Source of the DNA: Paludibacteraceae bacterium
GTDB lineage: Bacteria > Bacteroidota > Bacteroidia > Bacteroidales > Paludibacteraceae
DNA: 40,339 bases
Direction of reading: 5' to 3'
NCBI GenBank assembly: GCA_017450685.1
Contig: JAFSTB010000023.1
Coordinates: forward strand, 1-40,339
The position numbers and the translations under genes were made by a program. The notes beneath the pieces were generated by a model. That model searched no databases, was not told where the DNA came from, and worked only from the letters and a program-made list of their open reading frames with translations. The first letter of the stretch is position 1, and every line of letters starts with the position of its first letter. Shown here piece by piece: positions 17,005 to 24,955 of this stretch.

Positions 17005-18089
17005 TTGCGATTTTTGATGAGATAGATCATAGTAGGATAGTGGTCGGCATAGCCGTCTTGCCACGTACCGCCTTTGTGTGTACGAAGCGGTGTACCTTTA
17101 TCTTTACCTTCCTGAACGGTGAGGAAAGGTTTGTTGAATATTTGTGATTTCCAATACGTCCATTTGCCTGATTCCAATGTCTCGTTCATAAGCGGTTCGG
17201 AGATGATTATTTGGTCGAAGAGGTTCCAACCGCCGTTGTAAGCCAAAGAGCCTATACCTCTGTCTAATTTCTGCCACAGGGTATTGAACAGCCCTTGCTC
17301 TGTCACTTCTTCGCGCGTCTTGCGTGCTTGCAACACCTCGGCACACGAATGGTTATAGGGGTCGTCATTAAGGTCGCCCATAATAACTATTTTAGCACGC
17401 GGTTCAACACGATAGAGGCTGTCACATATCTGTTTGGTGAGCATAGCGGCGGTGTCACGTGTCGGACGTGATGCCAGTTCGCCACCATAGCGCGATGGCC
17501 AGTGGTTAACGATAATATGGATTTTCTCCATCGGCTTGGTGCCTAATATATATCCGCTGACCACTAACTGCAAGCGTGTACGTACCACACCACCATCGGC
17601 ATAATGCGCACTCAACGGATAGCCGGTGGTACGAACGGGCTTAAACATATCGGGGTTATAAAGAAAACCGACATCCACACCGCGTCTGTCAGGACCTTCT
17701 ATCAGTATGGGTTTATAATTACGGTCGTATGATTTGAGTTTTTCGCACAAATCTTCCAAACAGCCTATGTTTTCCACTTCCGACACTCCCACACACATAG
17801 CACCGCGCGGATCTTCGTCCGTACCTAATTGAGATACGGCATAAGCCATCTTGTCAATCTTATGAAGATACTTCATACCCGTCCATTTCATACCACCTTC
17901 GGGCAGGTATTCATAGTCGTTTTTCCCTTCGTCGTGAATAGTGTCGAAGAGGTTTTCCAGATTATAGAACGCGATGCAGCGTATGAGTTGCCCATCTGTA
18001 TCGGTCTGTTTATCAGACTTTGTTTGAGCATTGACTTGGGTTAAGCAACCGCAAATGAGCCATAGAAGGCAGCAGAAACGTATCTTCAT
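17001..18089 (-). CDS. Secreted endonuclease/exonuclease/phosphatase (EEP) family protein
   Basis: A 362-residue exported protein of the DNase I-like EEP superfamily, whose members cut phosphodiester or phosphate-ester bonds with Mg2+. The signal peptide is MKIRFCCLLWLICGCLTQ with cleavage near VNAQ. Catalytic-type residues are N43 in FYNLENLFD, E104 in SEVEN, H196 in VNHWPSR, D239 and N241 in MGDLNDDP, and D349/H350 in ADHYPTM. The frame is open up to 18143, but that lies in the promoter (18115-18146), so the ATG at 18089 is the start. The substrate is unknown: nucleic acid, a nucleotide or a lipid headgroup are all possible. DUF4290 follows with a 4-base overlap, and the OB-fold/TonB gene block lies just upstream on the same strand. 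Confidence 0.9.
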   Translation of the reverse strand: MKIRFCCLLWLICGCLTQVNAQTKSDKQTDTDGQLIRCIAFYNLENLFDTIHDEGKNDYEYLPEGGMKWTGMKYLHKIDKMAYAVSQLGTDEDPRGAMCVGVSEVENIGCLEDLCEKLKSYDRNYKPILIEGPDRRGVDVGFLYNPDMFKPVRTTGYPLSAHYADGGVVRTRLQLVVSGYILGTKPMEKIHIIVNHWPSRYGGELASRPTRDTAAMLTKQICDSLYRVEPRAKIVIMGDLNDDPYNHSCAEVLQARKTREEVTEQGLFNTLWQKLDRGIGSLAYNGGWNLFDQIIISEPLMNETLESGKWTYWKSQIFNKPFLTVQEGKDKGTPLRTHKGGTWQDGYADHYPTMIYLIKNRK

Positions 18090-18114
18090 AGAGCAAATGT
18101 GATTAAAATCGCGG

Positions 18115-18146
18115 CAAAGGTACTGCAAATAAATCAATTGCACAAA
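18115..18146 (-). promoter_or_regulatory. Promoter of EEP-family gene
   Basis: Minus-strand TACCTTTG (18122-18115) with TTTG (18146-18143) 20 bases upstream. Its position rules out the longest-frame start at 18143 and fixes the ATG at 18089 as the natural one. Confidence 0.82.
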
Positions 18147-18240
18147 TGCTGCTCAAAATAAAGGGGAACATTGCAAAAATAACAAAATTTGATAATGAAG
18201 AGTTTTTGCTTTGCCTTTGCAACAAAAGTCAGCAAATCCA

Positions 18241-18277
18241 AAGCCGGCTATGCTGCAAAGAAGCATAGTCGGCTTTT
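18241..18277 (-). terminator. Hairpin terminator after the OB-fold protein gene
   Basis: AAAGCCGGCTATGCT (18241-18255) pairs with AGCATAGTCGGCTTT (18263-18277), 15 bp with one mismatch on the minus strand (a G·U pair on the plus strand), around a 7-base loop. The trailing U-run is short, so termination may be partial. It lies about 60 bases past the stop at 18338. Confidence 0.65.
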
Positions 18278-18337
18278 GGAAAGACGGTTGTCTAACCCAA
18301 GGCATATATGTCGAGGGCTTAACAACCTTATATAGCA

Positions 18338-19510
18338 TTATAACTCAACGCCTACGGCATTATAGCGGCGGTTGTTGCGGCGAATGATAAGACGACCGTT
18401 CTCAAGTGTCTTAACAGTTGTTTGGTCGGTGGTTACATCATAGAGAGCATCTGAGGTAACATATTCGAAAGTGCCGTTAACAATCTCAATAAGAGTGGTG
18501 GTCTCTTCGTTTTTAGTGGTAACATATTTCTTTATCTTACCTGTAACGATAACTTCTGAACCGAGTTCGATGTCACCATCGGCTTTGCAGCGATACACTT
18601 CCAAGTCGTAAGTGGGGTTATTAATGTCTGTCGTGAGGAAGAAAGAGATATTCTTATATTGGCTGTCGTATGCAGCGGCGATACTATCCACATAACCTCT
18701 TACCACGTATGTATCACGTGTTGTTTCATTGTCAGCCAATGCTTGACCTACAGCCAGTGCTTCTTCCACTGTGGCTTCAATGGTTTTTATCTCTTCGCGT
18801 TGAGCGCGACCAATGGTCCACATCTTACCGTTGGCAATCTCAATTGTACCATTGAAATTAGTGATACGGCCAAGCATAAGCACGGTGTCTTTAACATCGA
18901 CAAACTGTTTGTCGGTGAGTGTCATATAGTAACCTTCAAAGCGTTTGGAGTTGTCAGAGCAAGTCATCCAAACGGTCTGTTGGAAATTGGTTGAGTCGGT
19001 TCTATCAACAGAAGAGATAACACCTTTCACTTGGAAGTAGTCTTCTGTGAGGTCGCCAGAAGCGAGTGCTTCACCTTCTTCGATAGCCTCACATACACCT
19101 ACCTCAATGGTTTCGCGTTCCACTATATTGCGTTCAAGTATAACGACATCACCGTTTTTCATCTCGGCTGTTGTACCGTTGTAGTTAAGGAGGTAGCCTT
19201 TGATAATAACTTTGTCACCCACTTCAAGAGGTGTGTCATCATTGCCTAAGGGCATATTGCACCAGTAGGCTTGGAAGGTCTTGGTAGTACCTTTTACGTC
19301 GTCTAACCAGAACGTCTGTTGTCCGCGACTGATAGAACCGTTGGTGTTGGTTACATAACCTGTAATAGCGACAGAGTCAGCGGAAGACTCTCCTGATTGG
19401 AGGTTGTCCAAAGTGTAGGCTTTAGCCTCGGCGCAGGTCATATAGGTGATGTCTGCGCTTGCGTTGAGTGCAACCACCAGTGCTGCACAAAAGAGAAGAA
19501 CTTTTTTCAT
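18338..19510 (-). CDS. Secreted protein with three tandem OB-fold-like repeats
   Basis: A 390-residue exported protein; the signal peptide ends near ASA (residue 19). Three divergent repeats follow at about 24-131, 132-235 and 243-345. Each has a V.GYV or V.G.I strand, a central W/F..D strand and a GD.V...G closing strand (SVAITGYVTNTNG / VGDKVIIKGYL; FQVKGVISSVD / VKDTVLMLGRI; YVVRGYVDSI / LGSEVIVTGKI). These look like the secreted OB-fold domains of Bacteroidetes (DUF6359/DUF5689-like; identity uncertain). The tail GRLIIRRNNRRYNAVGVEL matches a C-terminal motif common in Bacteroidales exported proteins and may be a sorting signal. OB folds bind nucleic acids or oligosaccharides; the ligand is not known. 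It lies 73 bases after the lipoprotein gene, with a hairpin in the gap. Confidence 0.75.
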   Translation of the reverse strand: MKKVLLFCAALVVALNASADITYMTCAEAKAYTLDNLQSGESSADSVAITGYVTNTNGSISRGQQTFWLDDVKGTTKTFQAYWCNMPLGNDDTPLEVGDKVIIKGYLLNYNGTTAEMKNGDVVILERNIVERETIEVGVCEAIEEGEALASGDLTEDYFQVKGVISSVDRTDSTNFQQTVWMTCSDNSKRFEGYYMTLTDKQFVDVKDTVLMLGRITNFNGTIEIANGKMWTIGRAQREEIKTIEATVEEALAVGQALADNETTRDTYVVRGYVDSIAAAYDSQYKNISFFLTTDINNPTYDLEVYRCKADGDIELGSEVIVTGKIKKYVTTKNEETTTLIEIVNGTFEYVTSDALYDVTTDQTTVKTLENGRLIIRRNNRRYNAVGVEL

Positions 19511-19544
19511 TGTGTTTGTGTTGTTAATTGTTAGTATTTTGTTT

Positions 19545-19568
19545 GTGCCTGCCTATTACGGCAGACAC
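19545..19568 (-). other. Stem-loop between lipoprotein and OB-fold protein genes
   Basis: Plus-strand GTGCCTGCC (19545-19553) and GGCAGACAC (19560-19568) form a 9-bp stem with one wobble around TATTAC. No U-run follows on the minus strand, so it looks more like an mRNA processing or stability element than a full terminator. Confidence 0.5.
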
Positions 19569-19583
19569 GATCAATGAATAATG

Positions 19584-21389
19584 CTATTCGTCTGTTTCTT
19601 TTTCATAGACGAGCAGGTGTTGTATCTCCCACGTGGGAGCAGAAGTCAGTTCACCAGTCGTGGTGTTATAGCAGAAGCCGATAACTATTGTTTCTCCGTT
19701 GTATTTCGACAGGTCGAAATCGCCTGTATTAAGGAATACCCAGTTAGAGCCGTCAGGTATGGAGTCAGGGAAGGCGAGGTGTTCCCATTCGGTGGTGGTC
19801 ACATCACCTGTGTAGTTATTGGTTACCATTACTTTGAGCCAGTCGCGGTTGTATGCTTGATTGCCATAACGCACTGCTTGGTCGAAGGTAAGGCAAGGGT
19901 GTTCACTTTTCTTCAGTCGTATGTTCGGTGACACGAGCCAGTCTTCCACAGGGTGATTAGTACCGCTTACGTATCCTGACGCGGTCATACCGTAAGAGGC
20001 TTGGTAACGCCATACATAATTGAGTCCGTCAAGTGCCACATGCTGTATGGTGAAGTCGGCAGGTCCGTCTCCCACAAAAGGTGTGGTGTAATAGGTGGAT
20101 ATATTGGCTATCCAAGCGTTATTGAGTATGAAAGACATCACATCGGTCACATAACCGGTGTTCATAACGAATGCGGTACCGTCGTAGGTCCATTCATCTG
20201 CCGCTATACCGTTTTTGCCGTTATAGGCAACAAGATATATTTGTTTTTCCTGTGCCCATTGATAGGTCTGTCTAAGGTACTTGCCAATTATGCCGTCCAC
20301 GTCGGTTATGGTGGCAACACCTAAGTTGTCGTAAACTGTTTGTGGCAGAGCCTGTGCTACTGTCAGTTGGTCGTTGGCATATAGTTGCCACTGTTCGCCA
20401 ACGAGTTGATAGATAACGGTTTTAGTCAGTGTATCTTGTGCCGTTAGTGCGTTGCGCCGAGGCATAGACGCTTCGGCGGATGCTACATAGACGGCATTAA
20501 CCATTCGCGCCTCGCCTGATTCATTAGAGTATGAACCGCGAACGGTGATAACATCACCTTGTTCTATACCTAAACTCTTCCAAATCTTGTTATTACCCTT
20601 TTCATCGCTCAAGCCATATACATAAACGGAATCAGTGCCGTCAACGAGATAGAATCGTCCGTAAGTGGCTGATTTGACGATGCCCACGGTGGCTGTTATC
20701 TGATGTTCATTTTTTTCTTGGGCTTCCAAAAACTCCTTCACCGTGCATATATAATCAAGCGGCGGGATGATAATATCGGGAGAGGTAGGCAGGTATTTAT
20801 ATGAAAGCAGGACTATCTTTCCGTCTTTGGCTAACGGGAATCTGTCGGTCAGCACTTTGTCCAACTCGTCTTCTTTCTCAGGTGCGATATAGGAAGCACC
20901 TCTTCCTTCCCACACCATACGATAGTCGTCTTCTGTCAAGGTATAAGGTGAGGCATAGTTAAACGGTTCTACTCTTTGCGACTTACCTTCATAGAGCGGA
21001 TACGACACTTGACACATCGTTCCATTGTCGAGATAAGGGAACTTCTGTGCCATAAGCATTGGCACATAGAGGTCGGCAGAAGCATCTTCATTTAAGGCTT
21101 TTTCTGCTGCAATACGTTTCCATGCTGTGTATGCCGACGAATCGTCAGCCGTACATAATGACAGGGCTTTCTGCTCATAGACAGAGGGTAGGGTATCATT
21201 ACCTTTATATGTACACTGTTTACCTATGGCAGCCACATCGTCATCGGTCAAGGTATAAGTCATACCCGTGCGAACATCGGTAGGACGAAAATGTGTGTTG
21301 TTCAACTCTTTTTCGTCGAAGAAGTCTTGGCAGGAGAACATCAGACAAGCCACTGCCAATAGGAAAAATATGTTGCTATTGTTTTTCAT
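19584..21389 (-). CDS. Lipoprotein with OB-fold (DUF5689-like) and choice-of-anchor-J-like domains
   Basis: A 601-residue lipoprotein with lipidated C20 (LMFSC) followed by the acidic QDFFDE stretch typical of surface-exported Bacteroidetes lipoproteins. Residues ~44-165 hold two similar segments opening YTLTDDDVAAIG and YTLTEDDYRMVW. An OB-fold-like domain lies at ~214-305 (TATVGIVKSATYGRFYLVD ... QGDVITVRGSYSN). The C-terminal ~180 residues look like a jelly-roll choice-of-anchor-J/cleaved-adhesin domain (DWLVSPNIRLKK). It lies 18 bases after the TonB-dependent receptor, where a SusD protein would sit in a starch-type pair, but it is not SusD-like. It probably helps capture the receptor's ligand at the surface; that ligand is unknown. 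Confidence 0.8.
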   Translation of the reverse strand: MKNNSNIFFLLAVACLMFSCQDFFDEKELNNTHFRPTDVRTGMTYTLTDDDVAAIGKQCTYKGNDTLPSVYEQKALSLCTADDSSAYTAWKRIAAEKALNEDASADLYVPMLMAQKFPYLDNGTMCQVSYPLYEGKSQRVEPFNYASPYTLTEDDYRMVWEGRGASYIAPEKEDELDKVLTDRFPLAKDGKIVLLSYKYLPTSPDIIIPPLDYICTVKEFLEAQEKNEHQITATVGIVKSATYGRFYLVDGTDSVYVYGLSDEKGNNKIWKSLGIEQGDVITVRGSYSNESGEARMVNAVYVASAEASMPRRNALTAQDTLTKTVIYQLVGEQWQLYANDQLTVAQALPQTVYDNLGVATITDVDGIIGKYLRQTYQWAQEKQIYLVAYNGKNGIAADEWTYDGTAFVMNTGYVTDVMSFILNNAWIANISTYYTTPFVGDGPADFTIQHVALDGLNYVWRYQASYGMTASGYVSGTNHPVEDWLVSPNIRLKKSEHPCLTFDQAVRYGNQAYNRDWLKVMVTNNYTGDVTTTEWEHLAFPDSIPDGSNWVFLNTGDFDLSKYNGETIVIGFCYNTTTGELTSAPTWEIQHLLVYEKETDE

Positions 21390-21407
21390 AGTCTTGCGAG
21401 TTGAGGG

Positions 21408-24122
21408 TTAAAATGCCAGTTTCAAACGTATATTCCATTGACGACCTTTGTTATAGAAGAAGTATATATTGTCCTTCGTGTTTTCTGCCACCACTTGTGA
21501 TACTGTGTTAGCACTCCATGCTTTTTCTATAAAGTGTTGGTCGAGAACATTAGTCACATTGGCAGACAAGGTAGCGCGCAGCGGACCGAAGTCGAAGGTA
21601 TAAGAAGCGTGAGCATCCATATCTCCACCCACGGGACATCTGTATGGTTCCACTATATTAACCGTCTTTCCTACCACGAGGTTGCTGCCCGAGAAAGAGT
21701 AGTAGGAATAGTTACGGTCATAAACGGTATATTCAGCCCCGATACGCAAGCCTTTGACGGGTTTGAAGGTGATGCCGAGGTTGGCTGTTGTCTGTGCTTG
21801 ACCGCCTACGCGGATATTCTCAAGGTTAATGATAGCCCAAGCGTGGTCGTCGGCACCAGCTTGAGTAATAGTGCCGGCGGCAGTGACGGCATTACCGTGC
21901 TCATCGAAGATATAACCCTTCACATTCTTACCTTTCCATTTCCAATCGCCAAGCGAGAGCATAGCGTTTATCTCCATCCATTTGACAGGACGAGCCTTAA
22001 ACTCAAACTCCAAGCCCATGTGTTGAGCATTAACACCGGTCATATTGATATACCCGTACGATTGGTCAGCCATAGTGGTACTACGAGACATCGTCTTGTC
22101 TATCCAACGAGTATAATAACCGTTCAACACTAAATTGACATATTCGTTGTGGAAACCATAACCCACTTCCACAGATGCTATCTTCTCATTGACAGCCTCT
22201 TTATTAACGGCGTGACTGACATTAGACGACATAAAAGCACCGTTGAATTTCGGAACACGACTAATAAAACCGGCATTGACAAACACGTTGTTATGATTAT
22301 TGATCTTGTAGTTCAAGCCACCTTTTATAGTACCGCCTGCAAAACCTACGACATCCGATTTTTGATGAGCCTTGTCATAATAGAACCTGTCCACACGCCA
22401 ATAACTGGTATAAGTGAACGAACCATTGACAAAAGCCTGCCATTGGTTTTTGGAATACTCGAGTGTACCAAAGAACCCTTCTTGCATCACATTTCCGGTA
22501 TAATCGCGATAGACCACATCTCCCACATTCAGTTTCTCATACGTCCACTGATCATTATTGCGATTGGCATTATTCTCCGCCTTAACACTGTTAGCACGAG
22601 TGGCATCAATGAAATATTCGCCATTGAGAAGGTCGCTGATGACGGCTGTGTGCAGACCTTGATAATAACGCACATCCACTCCGACAGTCATATCCAGCAT
22701 ATCAAGGAACTTATTGTTATATGTGCTCACTAACCCCACCCAGTTATGCGAGTTGCGGTTCTCGGCAATGATGAGTTGCGAACCGGTAGCGGAAGCGGCG
22801 TTCAGGTCTTCCACAGCTCCATAGTCAAAAGTGCCGTCAGCGCGACGGAAAGTGGTGGTTAGCACTCCGTTATATGCACCACGCGTAAGGTCGGAATAAG
22901 CATACTCGCTATACGGACTGGCTTCGGCTGTGTAACCAAAACCACGACCGATGGAAGTATAGACACTGGTGGAGAGCGACGACTTATAGTCGATCTGCCA
23001 TACGTGGTTAAGAGAGATCTGAGGCTTATGATATTTATTATAGTTCGTACCCTTCTGTTTGCCGTCATTGCCATAACCGTAGGCAGGGTTATAACGACGA
23101 TAGTCCATACCACCTGACATATATTTCTTCACGTTGTTCCACTCTTCCATTGTCAGTGCACCGCTGTTGCCACTGGGGCGTTGCCAGTGACCTTGAGGAG
23201 CACCGAAACCCGTGAGAGACAACTGGTGATTATCATTGATACGCTTGGATATATTGGCAAAATAACTATATCCGCTATAACCTGTACCTTGTATATATCC
23301 GTTACCCCACGATTTGGCACCCATCACTGTGATAGCCCAACCTTTCTTTAGCAGTCCGGTTGAAACAGAGAAAAGCAGTTTATTGGCACCGTCGTTACCC
23401 AACGAATAAGAGATGACACCTCCTCTTTTGGCATCTATACCTCGTGTGACGATATTGATGGTTCCACCGACCGATGGGGTACTTATCTTACTGGCACCCA
23501 TACCGCGTTGGGTCTGCATCACGGTAGTCACATCGCTCAAACCTTGCCAGTTGGACCAATAGATAGTGCCGCCTTCCATATCGTTCATAGGCACACCGTT
23601 AATCATTGTGGCTACGTTGGTATTGTCGAAACCACGCATCCATATCTCTGAGTCACCCCAACCGCCGCCTTGACCATTGGCATGCACACCGGGAGTATTC
23701 TTCAGCACCTCAGGAAACTCACGATTACCTAACCGCTCTTCTATCTCTAATGCCGTCACCTGACTCACTGCCACCGGGGTTTGACTGACACGAGCCATTT
23801 GACCCGTGATGGTAATATCTTCCAGAGTTACCGACTCAGCATCCATTGTTATCACACCCAATGAGGAACGCTTACCTACTTTGACCTCCGTAGAGGAATA
23901 ACCAACATAACTGAATTGTAGCACTGCATCATCTTGAACAGTCAATGTAAAATTGCCGTCCAAATCGGTAACCGTACCATGCGATGTGCCTTTTTCCACC
24001 ACACTCACACCAATGAGCAACTCTTGGGAAGAGGCATCCATCACTGTACCTGACACCTTGTGTTCAGCCATAGCAACAACGCTGCTTGCCAAACACAAGA
24101 AAAAAAGATAGAAGTGTTTCAT
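21408..24122 (-). CDS. TonB-dependent outer-membrane receptor with carboxypeptidase-like N-domain
   Basis: A 904-residue outer-membrane transporter driven by TonB. The signal peptide ends near AMA (residue 19). A CarboxypepD_reg-like Ig domain covers ~21-95 (VSGTVMDASSQELLIGVSV ... SYVGYSS). The plug spans ~110-230 (LKNTPGVHANGQGGGWGDSEI, GFDNTNVATMINGVPMND, SVGGTINIVTRG). The barrel ends in the classic C-terminal Phe (WNIRLKLAF). It lacks a SusD partner and SusC signatures. It starts 5 bases after the NlpC/P60 stop and I see no TAnnTTTG promoter just upstream, so it may be read from the nadB promoter or from one I cannot recognise. The substrate is unknown. Confidence 0.92.
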   Translation of the reverse strand: MKHFYLFFLCLASSVVAMAEHKVSGTVMDASSQELLIGVSVVEKGTSHGTVTDLDGNFTLTVQDDAVLQFSYVGYSSTEVKVGKRSSLGVITMDAESVTLEDITITGQMARVSQTPVAVSQVTALEIEERLGNREFPEVLKNTPGVHANGQGGGWGDSEIWMRGFDNTNVATMINGVPMNDMEGGTIYWSNWQGLSDVTTVMQTQRGMGASKISTPSVGGTINIVTRGIDAKRGGVISYSLGNDGANKLLFSVSTGLLKKGWAITVMGAKSWGNGYIQGTGYSGYSYFANISKRINDNHQLSLTGFGAPQGHWQRPSGNSGALTMEEWNNVKKYMSGGMDYRRYNPAYGYGNDGKQKGTNYNKYHKPQISLNHVWQIDYKSSLSTSVYTSIGRGFGYTAEASPYSEYAYSDLTRGAYNGVLTTTFRRADGTFDYGAVEDLNAASATGSQLIIAENRNSHNWVGLVSTYNNKFLDMLDMTVGVDVRYYQGLHTAVISDLLNGEYFIDATRANSVKAENNANRNNDQWTYEKLNVGDVVYRDYTGNVMQEGFFGTLEYSKNQWQAFVNGSFTYTSYWRVDRFYYDKAHQKSDVVGFAGGTIKGGLNYKINNHNNVFVNAGFISRVPKFNGAFMSSNVSHAVNKEAVNEKIASVEVGYGFHNEYVNLVLNGYYTRWIDKTMSRSTTMADQSYGYINMTGVNAQHMGLEFEFKARPVKWMEINAMLSLGDWKWKGKNVKGYIFDEHGNAVTAAGTITQAGADDHAWAIINLENIRVGGQAQTTANLGITFKPVKGLRIGAEYTVYDRNYSYYSFSGSNLVVGKTVNIVEPYRCPVGGDMDAHASYTFDFGPLRATLSANVTNVLDQHFIEKAWSANTVSQVVAENTKDNIYFFYNKGRQWNIRLKLAF

Positions 24123-24127
24123 TATAA

Positions 24128-24955
24128 CTATTGTTTTTGTTTGAATCGTCTGATGAGAGCCAAATGGTGAGTATATATACCTTTAGGATGGTTAGCATCT
24201 GCCCTTTCGGCGGAAAAGATACCTTTGTCGTCAATCTTCTCCACTTTCACACGGCCCGAACAGTGTACCACCGTTTGTTTATCTATCAGTACACCCACGT
24301 GCGAGATGCGTTTTTTTGAGGAGTCGATGTCTTCGTGATTGAAGAAAACGAGGTCGCCTGCCTGAGCCTGCTCAAGAGAAAGAACCTCTTCCCCTTCCAA
24401 TGCTTGAGCGGACGTGTTACGCGGCAAAGAGATGTCAAACAAAGAGAACAAGACTTGTACGAAACCCGAACAATCCATCCCCATGGCGTTTCTGCCACCC
24501 CACAGATAGGGTATATTCAAAAAGAAACGCACCGTCTGCATAACATTGTCGGCTGTTAATGCTAACGGTGTGTTGATAACCATTGAAGGGTCGATACGGA
24601 AAGTGGCACCTAAGACATCAAATACTCTTTCCTTATAATAGGGTAGGCGGGTGGCAGCATTAAGAGGGATAGTCTGTCCGTTACCTTCACTCACTGCCAA
24701 TGCCCAAGGCATCACTACTTTAGCATTCCCCCCTCGCTTCAAAAGCGTATATTCGTCTTCGGATAAAAGAGTAAGCATCTTCCTGTCAGCCCAACCTTTT
24801 TCTCCATCATGGTCCAACTGTACCAACAGCCAATTCGGCTGCTCCTCTATCACCTCACACGTCTCCACAAAAAGCATCTGCGTGAGTTGTTCGGATGCCT
24901 CAGAAGGCTCTCTACGGATAGGTACAACGCTATGTAATGCCACTGCTCTTACCAT
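24128..24955 (-). CDS. NlpC/P60 (C40) family cysteine peptidase with N-terminal SH3-like region
   Basis: A 275-residue peptidase predicted to cut gamma-D-Glu-diamino-acid bonds of muropeptides. The N-terminal ~65 residues look SH3b-like (PIRREPSEASEQLTQ ... GEKGWADRKMLTLL). The C40 domain has catalytic C162 in MDCSGFVQ, H219 in ISHVGVLID and H231 in VVHCSGR as the third polar residue. The layout resembles YkfC-type endopeptidases. No signal peptide is visible, which points to cytoplasmic muropeptide recycling rather than wall remodelling, unless export is unusual. Its ATG overlaps the end of nadB by 7 bases, so the two are coupled; the TonB receptor follows after 5 bases. Confidence 0.88.
   Translation of the reverse strand: MVRAVALHSVVPIRREPSEASEQLTQMLFVETCEVIEEQPNWLLVQLDHDGEKGWADRKMLTLLSEDEYTLLKRGGNAKVVMPWALAVSEGNGQTIPLNAATRLPYYKERVFDVLGATFRIDPSMVINTPLALTADNVMQTVRFFLNIPYLWGGRNAMGMDCSGFVQVLFSLFDISLPRNTSAQALEGEEVLSLEQAQAGDLVFFNHEDIDSSKKRISHVGVLIDKQTVVHCSGRVKVEKIDDKGIFSAERADANHPKGIYTHHLALIRRFKQKQ

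Noticed and set aside
18153..18338. 61-residue minus-strand open frame between the EEP gene and the OB-fold gene
   Set aside because: It spans the hairpin at 18241-18277, has no promoter or family resemblance, and reads as translated intergenic DNA.
24220..24227. TACCTTTG on the plus strand inside the peptidase gene
   Set aside because: No TTG at the right distance and no plus-strand gene downstream.
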